Part shown: piece by piece, positions 1 through 7,371 of the stretch | How the letters are laid out: each line of letters begins with the position of its first letter | Position numbering within the stretch: position 1 is the first letter of the stretch | Origin: CAVSCR01 sp963726575 | GTDB taxonomy: Bacteria; Actinomycetota; Actinomycetes; JAHEKZ01 | Length of the DNA: 64,000 nt | Direction of reading: 5' to 3' | Assembly (NCBI GenBank): GCA_963726575.1 | Contig: CAVSCR010000005.1 | Span: forward strand, 682,001 to 746,000 | Position numbers and translations under genes: made by a program | The notes under the pieces: generated by a model | Told to the model about the DNA's origin: nothing | The model's input: the letters and a program-made list of their open reading frames with translations, nothing else | The model's database searches: none

Positions 1-6
1 TTGCAG

Positions 7-70
7 CGCCCGTACGTGCCGTTCCTGGGCTGGTCGGGTGGGGCGTAGAACCCGGTGGATGAGGCACGAT
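7..70 (+). repeat. Array repeat copy A
   Basis: Core ACGTGCCGTTC lies at 14-24, preceded by CGCCCGT and followed by TGGGCTGG. A GGCACGAT element at 63-70 matches the distal element of copies F and G. It opens the array at the window edge, so the array probably continues to the left. Confidence 0.7.
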
Positions 71-106
71 CAACACGGTCAGGCTGATCGTCGAGAACAG
101 GGCGAG

Positions 107-694
107 ATGGAACGAGCACATCGGCCGGTTCGTCGCACCCAGGTGATGCTTCGCGCTGGGCTGGCCGCTGTGGGGGCTGCCTTGGTGACAGCGGCTTGCA
201 CCTCGACCTCTCCTACGTCCGCGCCGTCAACCGCTCCCGCTGTGGTGTCACCGACAACGGCTAGCGCGGCCGGGATGCGCGGCGTTCGGATCACGCAGCT
301 GCCGTGTCCGTGGCACCCAGCCGCCACTTCTTCCCCGCTAGACAATCCGAGCGTTCGGCCGGGCTACGAGGTGATGCCGTGGCAGCTAGGTCCAACGCGA
401 CCGGTCACCGGCGACGTGACGTCGTTTTGGATCTGCCGGTGGGACACCCATCCGATAGGACTGAGCGAACCGGTGATCGTCACCGCCGCGACCCCAGCGA
501 CGTTCACCGCCCTCGACCAGGCCCTGCGGATGCCGAACCGACCGGCCGTGAAGTACTGCACCTTGCAAGGTGTCATCCGGCCCGTGGTCATCGCCCGCAC
601 CAGTGACGGGGACTGGGTCGTGCAACAGCCCTACGACTCCTGCGGACGCCCCCGACCAGCCGTCAGTCAAGCCCTCGCCCAGGCCTTGCACTGA
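107..694 (+). CDS. Predicted lipoprotein, unknown function
   Basis: This 195-aa product starts with a basic segment and a hydrophobic stretch ending in a lipobox (VTAAC, Cys31), so it should be exported and lipid-anchored. A Thr/Ser/Pro/Ala-rich linker follows, then a globular part with several Cys residues. I recognise no domain family. The ATG at 107 was chosen because it leaves a compact signal peptide; ATG at 59 or 146 is also possible. The gene lies between array repeats A and B, and its stop is 13 bp before repeat B. Function is unknown; export and lipidation are inferred from the lipobox. Confidence 0.75.
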   Translation: MERAHRPVRRTQVMLRAGLAAVGAALVTAACTSTSPTSAPSTAPAVVSPTTASAAGMRGVRITQLPCPWHPAATSSPLDNPSVRPGYEVMPWQLGPTRPVTGDVTSFWICRWDTHPIGLSEPVIVTAATPATFTALDQALRMPNRPAVKYCTLQGVIRPVVIARTSDGDWVVQQPYDSCGRPRPAVSQALAQALH

Positions 695-707
695 CTCCGT
701 CGTTCCC

Positions 708-779
708 CGCGCACGTACGTGCCGATCTGCGCGGCTTGTTCCGGTTCGCCTCGACTCTTACTGATCGCGCTGCCACTGT
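708..779 (+). repeat. Array repeat copy B with leaderless -10
   Basis: CGCGCACGTACGTGCCGATC (708-727) is followed by TGCGCGG. A CACTGT hexamer at 774-779 lies exactly 6 nt before the GTG start at 786, as expected for a leaderless promoter. Confidence 0.75.
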
Positions 780-785
780 GTTCGC

Positions 786-2156
786 GTGACCGAACTTCCG
801 ACCGGGCGACCAGCGGACATGCCTGACATCCGGTTCGCCAAGAGCGGTGACGTGCACGTCGCCTACCAGGTTCTAGGCGATGGTCCGGTCGACATCGTCT
901 GGATCTACGACTGGGTGTCGAACCTTGAGATTCAGTGGGAGTTGCCTGAGTACGCCCGGTTTCTTCGCCGACTTGCTTCATTCTCCCGTCTGTTGATGTT
1001 CGACAAGCGTGGCTGCGGTCTTTCCGACCGCACCGTCGACCCTGATCTGTTCACGCTTGATGTGCGCCTCGATGATGTCCGTGCCGTCATGGACGCGGCC
1101 GGTTCCCGGCAGGCGTTCATCTTCGGACATGGCGACGACGGAGCCAGCCTGGCTGCAGTGTTCGCTGCGACGCATCCCGAGCAGTCCACCGGCTTGATCC
1201 TCTATGGCGCACGAGCACGAGATGTGTCGACCGACGACTACACCATGGGCTACCAACAAACGGATCCAACTGTGTGGAACAGCGAGGCAGAGAACTTCTG
1301 GGCCACAGACGCCTACGCACGTCGTTGGCTCGCCGCTTTGGCACCTTCGGTCGCACACGACGACCGGGTGCTGGCCTGGTACTCACGACTGCTGCGTCAA
1401 AGCGCCAGCCCGGGCTCGGAGATCGCCTTCGAATCGGCCGTGAACGACATCCGAGGTGCCCTGCCGGCGATCCACGTTCCGACCCTGGTGCTGCACCGCA
1501 CCGGGGACACCGACGTTCCGATCGAGGCCGGCCGCGACCTCGCCGAGCGGATACCCGGATCGCGACTCATCGAGCTGCCAGGGATCGACTCCTACCCGTG
1601 GGCTGGTGACCAGGACGCAATCCTGGACCAGGTCGAGACGTTCGTGCACGGATCCCGAGCCAGCACTGGCGTGGACCGGATGCTCGCCACGATCTTGTTC
1701 ACCGACATCGTCGCCTCCACCGAGACGGCAGCTCGCCTGGGTGATCACTCCTGGAAGACGCTGTTGGCCCAACACGACGACTTGACCAAGCAACTGATCC
1801 AACGGTTCCGTGGCCGCTATGTCCACACCACCGGCGACGGCCTGCTCGCCACCTTCGATGGCCCAGCCCGAGCTGTCCGGTGCGCACAGGCAATCGGTGA
1901 TTCCCTGGCCCCCCTGGGCCTGCAAGTCCGATCCGGTTGTCACACCGGCGAGATCGAGCTGGTCGGGGACGACGTCCAAGGCATCGCCGTGCACATCGCA
2001 GCACGAGTGACCGCCATGGCGGGACCGTCCGAGATCCTGGTCTCCTCAACCGTCAAGGACCTCGTGGCCGGCTCAGGACTTGCATTCGACGACGCCGGGG
2101 GGCATGAGTTGAAGGGCGTCCCGGACCGGTGGCACCTCTACCGGGTCGCGACGTAG
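786..2156 (+). CDS. Alpha/beta-hydrolase fused to class III adenylate/guanylate cyclase
   Basis: This 456-aa protein has an N-terminal alpha/beta-hydrolase-like domain (about residues 14-290) and a C-terminal class III nucleotide cyclase domain (about 300-456). The same architecture is known from mycobacterial Rv1900c-type proteins. In the cyclase domain the metal-binding aspartates are visible in FTDIVAST (D307) and TTGDG (D351), followed by the conserved HTGEIE and AARV segments. In the hydrolase domain the nucleophile elbow reads GHGDDG (114-119), with Asp where Ser is usual, so esterase activity is doubtful. The GTG start at 786 is supported by a CACTGT hexamer 6 nt upstream. The role is probably cAMP or cGMP production linked to a ligand-sensing hydrolase fold; the second part is inference. 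Confidence 0.9.
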   Translation: MTELPTGRPADMPDIRFAKSGDVHVAYQVLGDGPVDIVWIYDWVSNLEIQWELPEYARFLRRLASFSRLLMFDKRGCGLSDRTVDPDLFTLDVRLDDVRAVMDAAGSRQAFIFGHGDDGASLAAVFAATHPEQSTGLILYGARARDVSTDDYTMGYQQTDPTVWNSEAENFWATDAYARRWLAALAPSVAHDDRVLAWYSRLLRQSASPGSEIAFESAVNDIRGALPAIHVPTLVLHRTGDTDVPIEAGRDLAERIPGSRLIELPGIDSYPWAGDQDAILDQVETFVHGSRASTGVDRMLATILFTDIVASTETAARLGDHSWKTLLAQHDDLTKQLIQRFRGRYVHTTGDGLLATFDGPARAVRCAQAIGDSLAPLGLQVRSGCHTGEIELVGDDVQGIAVHIAARVTAMAGPSEILVSSTVKDLVAGSGLAFDDAGGHELKGVPDRWHLYRVAT

Positions 2157-2170
2157 ATGTCTGGCTACAC

Positions 2171-2230
2171 CGCCCAGACGTGCCGTTCTGTTCGCCTGGC
2201 GGGAGCCCTCGATCCGGCAGTATGCGCGGG
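2171..2230 (+). repeat. Array repeat copy C
   Basis: CGCCCAGACGTGCCGTTC (2171-2188) is paired with a distal GATCCGGCAGTATGCGCGGG (2211-2230). The arms are complementary apart from a bulge and a few mismatches. It lies 14 bp after the cyclase stop; the next gene is on the minus strand. Confidence 0.8.
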
Positions 2231-2376
2231 TAGCGCCCACCTCGACCTAGAGGCTGAAGGGGTGTGGCGATGGCGTAAGTCGGGTTGATCATCGGGGGGC
2301 TGGTATCGAATTGGACTTGTAGCGAAGTGGCGTCGGCGGCAGATCGGCGCTTTGCGCAGGGCGGGGATGGTGCTCT

Positions 2377-2919
2377 CTAGCGGCAGACGGCATCGAGAAA
2401 CGCCCTCGCCTCCCGCCGCGAACGGAGTACGTGCACCGTCGTGTGAGACCCGTGCCGCAAGATCTCGGAGCGTGCGTACTCAGGTTCTGAACGGCGGTTG
2501 CGCCAAATCCTCCCAACGCCGCCCCATTCGTCGCGCAAGCGTCGGTTGACAGAGTCCTCGCAGCCCCGGGGCATCTCGCCAACGGGCTTGCGAAGCCCCC
2601 GCACAAACGCGCGACTCGCGCACAACCACCAAGGACTATCGAGAAAGACGACGGTTTCCGCGCGTTCGAGCCGGAGGCCAAGCGTCTCGTTGTAGTTGCC
2701 GTCGATGATCCAAGCCTTGCCAGCGAGCAGCGCGCGTTGCCGTTCTCGCCACTCGTCGTCCGACGGTCGCCCCCAGCCCGGCTTCCAGTAGTGGACGTCG
2801 AGGTGAATCACCGGCAAACCAGTCCTTGCCGCGAGCGCACGTGCGAACGTGCTCTTCCCGGACCCCATCATCCCGTCGACGAGGATGCGGTGGCCGATCA
2901 TCCGAGACGCACCGCTCAT
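2377..2919 (-). CDS. P-loop adenylate-kinase-like (topology-modulation type) protein
   Basis: This 180-aa protein has a Walker A motif GMMGSGKS (residues 16-23), followed by the LPVIHLDVHYWKPGW segment typical of the FlaR/topology-modulation-like kinases of the P-loop NTPase superfamily. A later IIDGNY segment also fits that family. The substrate is unknown. It is one of the minus-strand genes inside the repeat array, between copies C and D. Starts at 2919 or 2901 (second Met) are both possible. A TACTCT hexamer lies just upstream on the minus strand. Confidence 0.88.
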   Translation of the reverse strand: MSGASRMIGHRILVDGMMGSGKSTFARALAARTGLPVIHLDVHYWKPGWGRPSDDEWRERQRALLAGKAWIIDGNYNETLGLRLERAETVVFLDSPWWLCASRAFVRGLRKPVGEMPRGCEDSVNRRLRDEWGGVGRIWRNRRSEPEYARSEILRHGSHTTVHVLRSRREARAFLDAVCR

Positions 2920-2934
2920 GGCGCAGAGTATTCC

Positions 2935-2969
2935 AAGGGCGCCGAGCAGATTGCCCGCTCGGCGCCCTT
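2935..2969. terminator. Hairpin, 13-bp perfect stem
   Basis: AAGGGCGCCGAGC (2935-2947) pairs perfectly with GCTCGGCGCCCTT (2957-2969) around a 9-nt loop. It lies about 86 bp downstream of the minus-strand gene that ends at 3055 and just upstream of the P-loop gene, so a terminator role is likely. There is no clear U-tract. Confidence 0.6.
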
Positions 2970-3017
2970 ATCGCCAATGACGAGCCAGCGGACGTAGCCT
3001 CCGCGCCTCACAGCCCC

Positions 3018-3043
3018 GCGCCGAAGTGCCGTTCCAGGGCGGG
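3018..3043 (+). repeat. Array repeat copy D (short)
   Basis: CGCGCCGAAGTGCCGTTCC followed by AGGGCGGG. It matches the core block only; no distal GGCA arm was seen. It lies between two minus-strand genes but keeps the plus orientation of the family. Confidence 0.6.
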
Positions 3044-3054
3044 TAGGCGTCGAC

Positions 3055-3468
3055 CTAGCCGCGAGTGCCGTAGGTGAACCCGAACCAGGTGCGGTTGCCA
3101 CTCTGCTCGTGCTTGACCTCGATACCGGACGGCACCCGCTCCAACAACGCGTTGCAACCCCAGGGTCGGACCAGCATCGCGCCGTGCCCAGACCCGAGGA
3201 CCACCGCGAAGGCCGTGGGCGACACTCGGACGTGCTCCACCTCTGACCAGGACGCGGCCCACAGCGCCCGACCGCTCGTCGGCGTTCGTCGGATCGCGCC
3301 ACCGCCCGCACCTAGTGCCAAGAAGTAGCGCAGCAGGTGCGGTCGAACGTCTGCCACGACACCGGCATCGTCAACGCGAAGCCGACCGCATGGCCACGAG
3401 ACGCTGGAGGCCGAGAAGCTCGGTCGCGTCACGTAGAGCGAGCCGCTCAGCTCGCAGGACGCGTTCAT
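3055..3468 (-). CDS. Hypothetical protein
   Basis: This 137-aa product begins at an ATG with a GGGAAC-like ribosome-binding site on the minus strand. The sequence looks soluble and protein-like, with a VLGSGHGAMLV segment and a C-terminal TWFGFTY segment. There is no signal peptide, no clear transmembrane segment and no family I recognise. It occupies the unit between repeats D and E. A strong hairpin lies beyond its stop (2935-2969). Coding status rests on length and plausible composition only. Confidence 0.55.
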   Translation of the reverse strand: MNASCELSGSLYVTRPSFSASSVSWPCGRLRVDDAGVVADVRPHLLRYFLALGAGGGAIRRTPTSGRALWAASWSEVEHVRVSPTAFAVVLGSGHGAMLVRPWGCNALLERVPSGIEVKHEQSGNRTWFGFTYGTRG

Positions 3469-3573
3469 GAGCAGTTCCCACCTCGTCGTGCGGCTCGCCG
3501 CTGAGGAAGACAGCGGTCGAGGTCCTCCTCCTCGCATCGACGTCCGCGGGGGTGCACTTGATCACCAGCGGAC

Positions 3574-3622
3574 CGCCCGTACGTGCCGATCCAGGGCTGT
3601 TTCGGTCGGGCAGTATGTGCGG
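3574..3622 (+). repeat. Array repeat copy E (full length, with promoter hexamer)
   Basis: CGCCCGTACGTGCCGATC (3574-3591) is followed by CAGGGCTG and the distal GGGCAGTATGTGCGG (3608-3622). CAGTAT (3611-3616) is 6 nt before the ATG at 3623. One of the best-preserved copies. Confidence 0.85.
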
Positions 3623-4108
3623 ATGAACGTTACGAAGCAGCATGTCTCCTTGCGCGACGTCACGGACGGGAATCGGGCTGAGGTCGAGGGGCTGCGCGTC
3701 ACTGACACTCAGCGGAACTATGTCGCCTCGGTGTCACAGTCCTTTGTGGACGCGGCCGAGAACCCCGACGCTCACCCCTGGTACCGGGCGGTGTACTCGG
3801 GACCGACGCCGGTCGGTTTCGTCATGATCGCCGATGGAGTTTCCGAGGAGCACCCAGATTTCGCGGGGCCGTACTACCTGTGGCGTCTGCTGATCGACCA
3901 GGAATGGCAAGGGCAAGGCATCGGCCGAGCGGCACTCGACCTCGTGGTCGACTACGTGCGGACCCGGCCAGGTGCGCAGGCTCTGCGCACCTCTGTAGCA
4001 CCGGGGTCCGAGGAAAGCCCAATGGGCTTCTACGTCAACTACGGGTTCACGCCAACTGGCGAGGTGCTTGACGGGGAAGAGCTGCTTGTTCTCCCGCTGA
4101 CTGTCTGA
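3623..4108 (+). CDS. GNAT-family N-acetyltransferase
   Basis: This 161-aa protein is a typical single-domain GNAT acetyltransferase. The acetyl-CoA-binding motif A is visible as QEWQGQGIGRAALDLV in the middle of the protein, after a beta-rich stretch (GFVMIADG) and before the C-terminal MGFYVNYGF segment. It should transfer an acetyl group from acetyl-CoA to an amine; the substrate cannot be read from sequence. The ATG at 3623 was chosen because the CAGTAT hexamer of repeat E lies 6 nt upstream. GNAT genes are common cargo in mobile cassettes. Confidence 0.9.
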   Translation: MNVTKQHVSLRDVTDGNRAEVEGLRVTDTQRNYVASVSQSFVDAAENPDAHPWYRAVYSGPTPVGFVMIADGVSEEHPDFAGPYYLWRLLIDQEWQGQGIGRAALDLVVDYVRTRPGAQALRTSVAPGSEESPMGFYVNYGFTPTGEVLDGEELLVLPLTV

Positions 4109-4157
4109 GACGCCGCAACGACGCGAGCTCAAGCCCTTCCCAGCACGATGGTCATGC

Positions 4158-4219
4158 CGCGCAGATGTGCCGTTACTGGGCTTGCAGCCGGCCGCGTGGT
4201 GTTCTGGCACGATGCGGCA
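4158..4219 (+). repeat. Array repeat copy F with leaderless -10
   Basis: CGCGCAGATGTGCCGTTAC (4158-4176) with CTGGGCTTG. Distal TTCTGGCACGAT ends at 4213; CACGAT (4208-4213) is 6 nt before the ATG at 4220. The distal element is nearly identical to that of copy G. Confidence 0.75.
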
Positions 4220-4690
4220 ATGAGTTGGGTGGCAAACATGCTGTTGTCCGTCTCGATTCGCGAGGGTGACCAGGTCAACGAGCTCAACCGGTGGCTGCAG
4301 TTCGAGGCGCCGCGGCAGGAGGAGCGGCTCCAACGCGAGCTTGGCGCCTCTCAGTTGGTCGCCCGGGAGCTGTCCGTCGGTGTGACGTGGGTCGGGGCGG
4401 ACCCTGCTGCGCCTGGCGGCGTTGGCGCCCTCAAGGAGCTCTCTGCCCTGCCGTTCGGAACCTGGGGCGGATCGAAGAACCCGGAGTGCACCCTGTGGGG
4501 CGGCGCTCTCAACTACGCGATCCCGGAGACCGTGGTGGCCAAGGTCGCTGAGATCGGGTGGCGTACCCCGGCCGCGGTCCAACTCCTGCTGATGGACCAG
4601 GAAGAGAACTACTTCCGGTTGTGGATGTTCCGCAACGGCACCCTGACCCAGTACGCCCCCGCACCGCCCGACGACGACACTGCCTGGTAG
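4220..4690 (+). CDS. Hypothetical protein
   Basis: This 156-aa soluble protein has no signal peptide or membrane segment. It has a charged N-terminal helix rich in Glu, Gln and Arg and a C-terminal half with tryptophan-rich and acidic segments, ending in DDDTAW. I do not recognise the family. The ATG at 4220 fits the leaderless hexamer in repeat F; a longer reading from 4148 would run through the repeat and is unlikely. Its stop lies 10 bp before repeat G. Confidence 0.75.
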   Translation: MSWVANMLLSVSIREGDQVNELNRWLQFEAPRQEERLQRELGASQLVARELSVGVTWVGADPAAPGGVGALKELSALPFGTWGGSKNPECTLWGGALNYAIPETVVAKVAEIGWRTPAAVQLLLMDQEENYFRLWMFRNGTLTQYAPAPPDDDTAW

Positions 4691-4700
4691 CAAACAGCAC

Positions 4701-4768
4701 CGCACGGAGGTGCCGATCCGTGCGCAAGGGCGTGACGCTGACGGGTGTGGTTCTGGCACGATCCCACA
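4701..4768 (+). repeat. Array repeat copy G with leaderless -10
   Basis: CGCACGGAGGTGCCGATCC (4701-4719). Distal GGTTCTGGCACGAT ends at 4762; CACGAT (4757-4762) lies 6 nt before the ATG at 4769. Confidence 0.75.
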
Positions 4769-5268
4769 ATGAAGGACGAGGGTTGGAGCGGGTTCTGGGC
4801 CGAGGCTCAGGCCGTGGACTGGGCGGACTACCCGGTCCCTGCGGATCCAATCAATGGCCCGTACAACACGGTCGAGGAAGCACTCGTGCGCCTGCTCGCA
4901 GCCGAGGACCGCGAACAAGCGCGAAGCGCGTCCTACGTCATGCTGGATGCCGTCGGTCACAACCACTCGGGAAGCTTGTTCGCCGTCGTGGTGCCCGCCG
5001 TTCCGTTCCTCATCCGAATCGCAGTCGATGGTCCGTCATGGGCTCGGTTCGCGGCCTTGGAAGTGATGCTCGACGTGGTCTCATGGTTGAACTGGACGGG
5101 TGATCGTCGCCGGTCGAGCCCGACCCCGTTGCCGTCCGCGACTGCTTTGACGGGTGCCGGGCTGACATCCAGTCCATGAGCACCGACCTCGGCTTGCCCG
5201 AGGAAGTCCGCGGCTCTTCGGTGAGCCTTCTGGAAGCACTCCGCTGGGCAGACGAGGAACTTGGCTGA
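4769..5268 (+). pseudogene. HEAT-repeat-like protein gene broken by a frameshift
   Basis: Frame 1 starts at ATG 4769 (leaderless hexamer 6 nt upstream). It encodes a helical, HEAT-like protein with a VGHNHSGSLF segment and stops at 5179 after a low-quality Arg/Ser/Pro/Thr tail. A second frame from 5104 to 5268 reads naturally: VEPDPVAVRDCFDGCRAD, then a Glu/Leu-rich helix ending WADEELG. This looks like the true C-terminus. A single-base indel near 5095-5105 would join the two parts into about 165 aa. The defect could be real decay or a sequencing error. Similar small HEAT-like proteins are common in actinobacteria; their function is unknown to me. Confidence 0.7.
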
Positions 5269-5303
5269 GGGCATTCGCGCCGGAAGTGCAGACGCACGCC
5301 GTA

Positions 5304-5352
5304 CGCCCAGAGGTGCCGTTCCAGGGCTGATCGGATCCGGCAGTGGGCGCGG
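5304..5352 (+). repeat. Array repeat copy H (full length)
   Basis: CGCCCAGAGGTGCCGTTCC (5304-5322), AGGGCTGATC, then distal GGATCCGGCAGTGGGCGCGG (5333-5352). TGCCG and CGGCA form an inverted pair. Here the hexamer is degraded (CAGTGG). Confidence 0.8.
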
Positions 5353-5411
5353 TTGATCTGCGGCTCGACCGGGGCGATCCTGGTCATTCATGCACTGGGT
5401 GGGGAGGCCGC

Positions 5412-5870
5412 TTGAGCCGCGCCGATCGAACCCTGCTGGCCGCCGTGGCATTGATCGCGCTGGCCGGCTGCGCATCAATTGAGGTGACAACTGAGATGGC
5501 GGGGCTGCGCGGGTTTCCCGCGGACACTCACAAGTGCCACCCCGGACTCGACAGCTTCACGAAAGCTGTTGTCCCCCGACCGGACAAGATCGTGATCTGC
5601 GGGGTGAAGAACAACCACGAAGTCCCCGTGAAGACCGTGACCCCCAGTGACGGTGCGGCATTCGAGCAGCTCGTTGCTGCTCTGTCGCTGCCAGACATTC
5701 CGACGACGGCCCAGTGCTACGACGTCGCTGGACCGGACCGGATCCTGGCCATCACGCCGAAAGGAACCTGGTCACTCTCGGTACCGGCAAACGGATGCGA
5801 CCCGGTGCGCCAGGAAGTCAAGGACGCTCTCGCCTTGGCAGCGGAACAGCCGACGCCCAGCAACACCTAG
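5412..5870 (+). CDS. Predicted lipoprotein, unknown function
   Basis: Translation from TTG 5412 gives 152 aa beginning with a compact lipoprotein signal (LLAAVALIALAGC), preceded by a GGGGAGG ribosome-binding site. The mature part has three further Cys residues that may pair, and a KGTWSLSVPANGC segment near the end. No known domain was recognised. An upstream in-frame GTG at 5343 would place a long non-signal extension before the hydrophobic segment, so TTG is preferred. The stop codon lies 1 bp before repeat I. Confidence 0.75.
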   Translation: MSRADRTLLAAVALIALAGCASIEVTTEMAGLRGFPADTHKCHPGLDSFTKAVVPRPDKIVICGVKNNHEVPVKTVTPSDGAAFEQLVAALSLPDIPTTAQCYDVAGPDRILAITPKGTWSLSVPANGCDPVRQEVKDALALAAEQPTPSNT

Positions 5871-5871
5871 G

Positions 5872-5919
5872 CGCCGATAGGTGCCGATCTAGGGCGCTTC
5901 TTGCTCGCAGCGGCATGGT
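5872..5919 (+). repeat. Array repeat copy I
   Basis: CGCCGATAGGTGCCGATC (5872-5889) then TAGGGCGC; a distal GGCATGGT ends at 5919. It starts 1 bp after the lipoprotein stop. Confidence 0.7.
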
Positions 5920-6000
5920 CGTCTCAACTCATGTGCTGGCTGTCCCGATCAGATCTAGTGACGGGCGTGCAACTACTGGTTCGGCCCACGCGGGGGTGAC

Positions 6001-6417
6001 ATGCAGCAGCCCGAACATCGAGTGTGGACCCCTGTGGCTCTGACTATTGCTGCGGTCTGGAGTCTTACCGCGTTGGTCAAAGGGAACTACGTCATCGCTG
6101 CCTTCGTCGCAGTGGTCTCCGCGGTCGGCTTCTGGGCCTCCTACATCGCCTCACCGGGCAAGGTTCATGGAACCCAGGGACCCCTGTGGCGCGGCCTCTA
6201 CACCATGTTCATCGCTGGTGGCTGCTTCATCCTTGGGGCGCTGCTCGCGATGGGCAATGTCCGAAGCGGCTACCCACTTGCTCTGGGGAGGGTCCTCGGG
6301 GTCCTCATCCTGGTCATCAGCCTTGGGGCTCTCATTGTCGCGGCCTTCTGGTTCCGACAGGCCTGGCACCAGTCCCGTATGGACAGCGGTAGCACCGGCA
6401 GCGATCCGCAGCCGTAA
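6001..6417 (+). CDS. Small integral membrane protein
   Basis: This 138-aa protein has four predicted membrane helices at about residues 11-26, 30-50, 67-84 and 94-117, and a short polar C-terminus. The ATG at 6001 is preceded by a GGGGG ribosome-binding stretch. No catalytic motif or named family was recognised. It fills the unit between repeats I and J, with its stop 37 bp before repeat J. A membrane location is well supported; the function is unknown. Confidence 0.75.
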   Translation: MQQPEHRVWTPVALTIAAVWSLTALVKGNYVIAAFVAVVSAVGFWASYIASPGKVHGTQGPLWRGLYTMFIAGGCFILGALLAMGNVRSGYPLALGRVLGVLILVISLGALIVAAFWFRQAWHQSRMDSGSTGSDPQP

Positions 6418-6454
6418 GACCTACCAGGTGAACAGCAAGAGGGGTGGACCAGTT

Positions 6455-6489
6455 CACCCGGAAGTGCCGTTTCAGGGCTGGTCGATCAG
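6455..6489 (+). repeat. Array repeat copy J
   Basis: CACCCGGAAGTGCCGTTTC followed by AGGGCTGGTCGATC. Core and middle blocks match; no distal GGCA arm was seen. Confidence 0.7.
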
Positions 6490-6516
6490 TTCGCTGCGAT
6501 TCCGAATGGTGTTGTA

Positions 6517-6819
6517 TCAGGCCGACGCGAAGCTGCCGGCTGGCGCGTGTGCGACGACGTACAGCACAGTGACCACTCCCGCGATCACCAATGCGACCGT
6601 GGCGACGGCCAACCCGACGTACGCCCAACGAGGGATGACGTGGCCCCTGGTGCCCAACCACCCCACGGCAGTGACCGCGAGCGCCAGCGGGACGTTCCAC
6701 CCGGCCACGATCGGCGCAGCGCCAGCCACGTACAGAAGCAGGGAGCCGACCAACGCTGCAACTCCGACCCACAACAGGATTCGGTCTCGCCGCCTGGCAC
6801 GCGTCGTCACCGTCGCCAT
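6517..6819 (-). CDS. Small membrane protein (three TM helices)
   Basis: Translation from the ATG whose first base is 6819 gives 100 aa with predicted membrane helices at about residues 14-34, 37-56 and 66-90 and a basic N-terminus. A longer in-frame reading exists, but the internal ATG is preferred because a CATCAT hexamer sits exactly 6 nt upstream on the minus strand (6826-6831), the same leaderless layout used by plus-strand genes in the array. Family unknown. The gene points against the main array direction. Confidence 0.72.
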   Translation of the reverse strand: MATVTTRARRRDRILLWVGVAALVGSLLLYVAGAAPIVAGWNVPLALAVTAVGWLGTRGHVIPRWAYVGLAVATVALVIAGVVTVLYVVAHAPAGSFASA

Positions 6820-6825
6820 ACCGCA

Positions 6826-6831
6826 ATGATG
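6826..6831 (-). promoter_or_regulatory. Leaderless -10 hexamer CATCAT
   Basis: CATCAT on the minus strand is 6 nt before the ATG of the three-TM protein, matching the spacing seen at plus-strand genes. Confidence 0.5.
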
Positions 6832-6884
6832 CTCCCTCACGGAGGCTGACCATTGCCGGCCTCGCCCGAGTGGGTCTCCGACGC

Positions 6885-6930
6885 CGCCCCGATGTACCGA
6901 TCTGCGCGGTCGATCCGGTCTCAAAGCGTG
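6885..6930 (+). repeat. Array repeat copy K (diverged)
   Basis: CGCCCCGATGTACCGATC (TGCC changed to TACC) then TGCGCGG, the same middle block as copy B, and a distal GATCCGG. It separates two minus-strand genes. Confidence 0.55.
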
Positions 6931-6990
6931 ACGCCATGTGTCAGGGTGGTCCGGTGTCGAGAACGGTCGATCGCCTCATGGAGCTGCCCG

Positions 6991-7371
6991 TTAGGGCAAG
7001 GTCACTAAGTCACTTTGGTCGCGCCGGCAATCCAGGGTGCGGCCAACACGGGCCCAGAAGATCCCGTGTCGAGGCCCGCCTTTGACGGACCACCGATAGC
7101 GCCCGTGTCGCAGTGATGAAACGGCGGTGGCGATGACGTGGTTCCCGAGTTTGGGCACCCCCGAGTAGAGGCGAACCGTTCGGTGGTTGGCACACCTCTT
7201 GGGCCGCGGGCTGGTCAGGTAACCCCAAAAGTTGCCGTTGTTGGCGTGGATCGTGATCGTCGTCACAGCGCGTGCGCCAGTCGCCGTGGTAGTCGCGGCG
7301 GCCGCGCCGGGTAGCAGAACGCCCGTGACGAGCACCGCTGCGGCCAGCAGGGACAGCACCCTTCGGGTCAT
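6991..7371 (-). CDS. Predicted secreted protein
   Basis: From the ATG at 7371, preceded by GGGAGG on the minus strand, this 126-aa product begins with a clear signal peptide (RRVLSLLAAAVLVTGVLL then an Ala-rich cleavage region). The mature part is basic with two cysteines and ends in Asp/Leu/Val-rich residues. No family was recognised. It lies between repeats K and L and runs opposite to the array direction. Confidence 0.75.
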   Translation of the reverse strand: MTRRVLSLLAAAVLVTGVLLPGAAAATTTATGARAVTTITIHANNGNFWGYLTSPRPKRCANHRTVRLYSGVPKLGNHVIATAVSSLRHGRYRWSVKGGPRHGIFWARVGRTLDCRRDQSDLVTLP

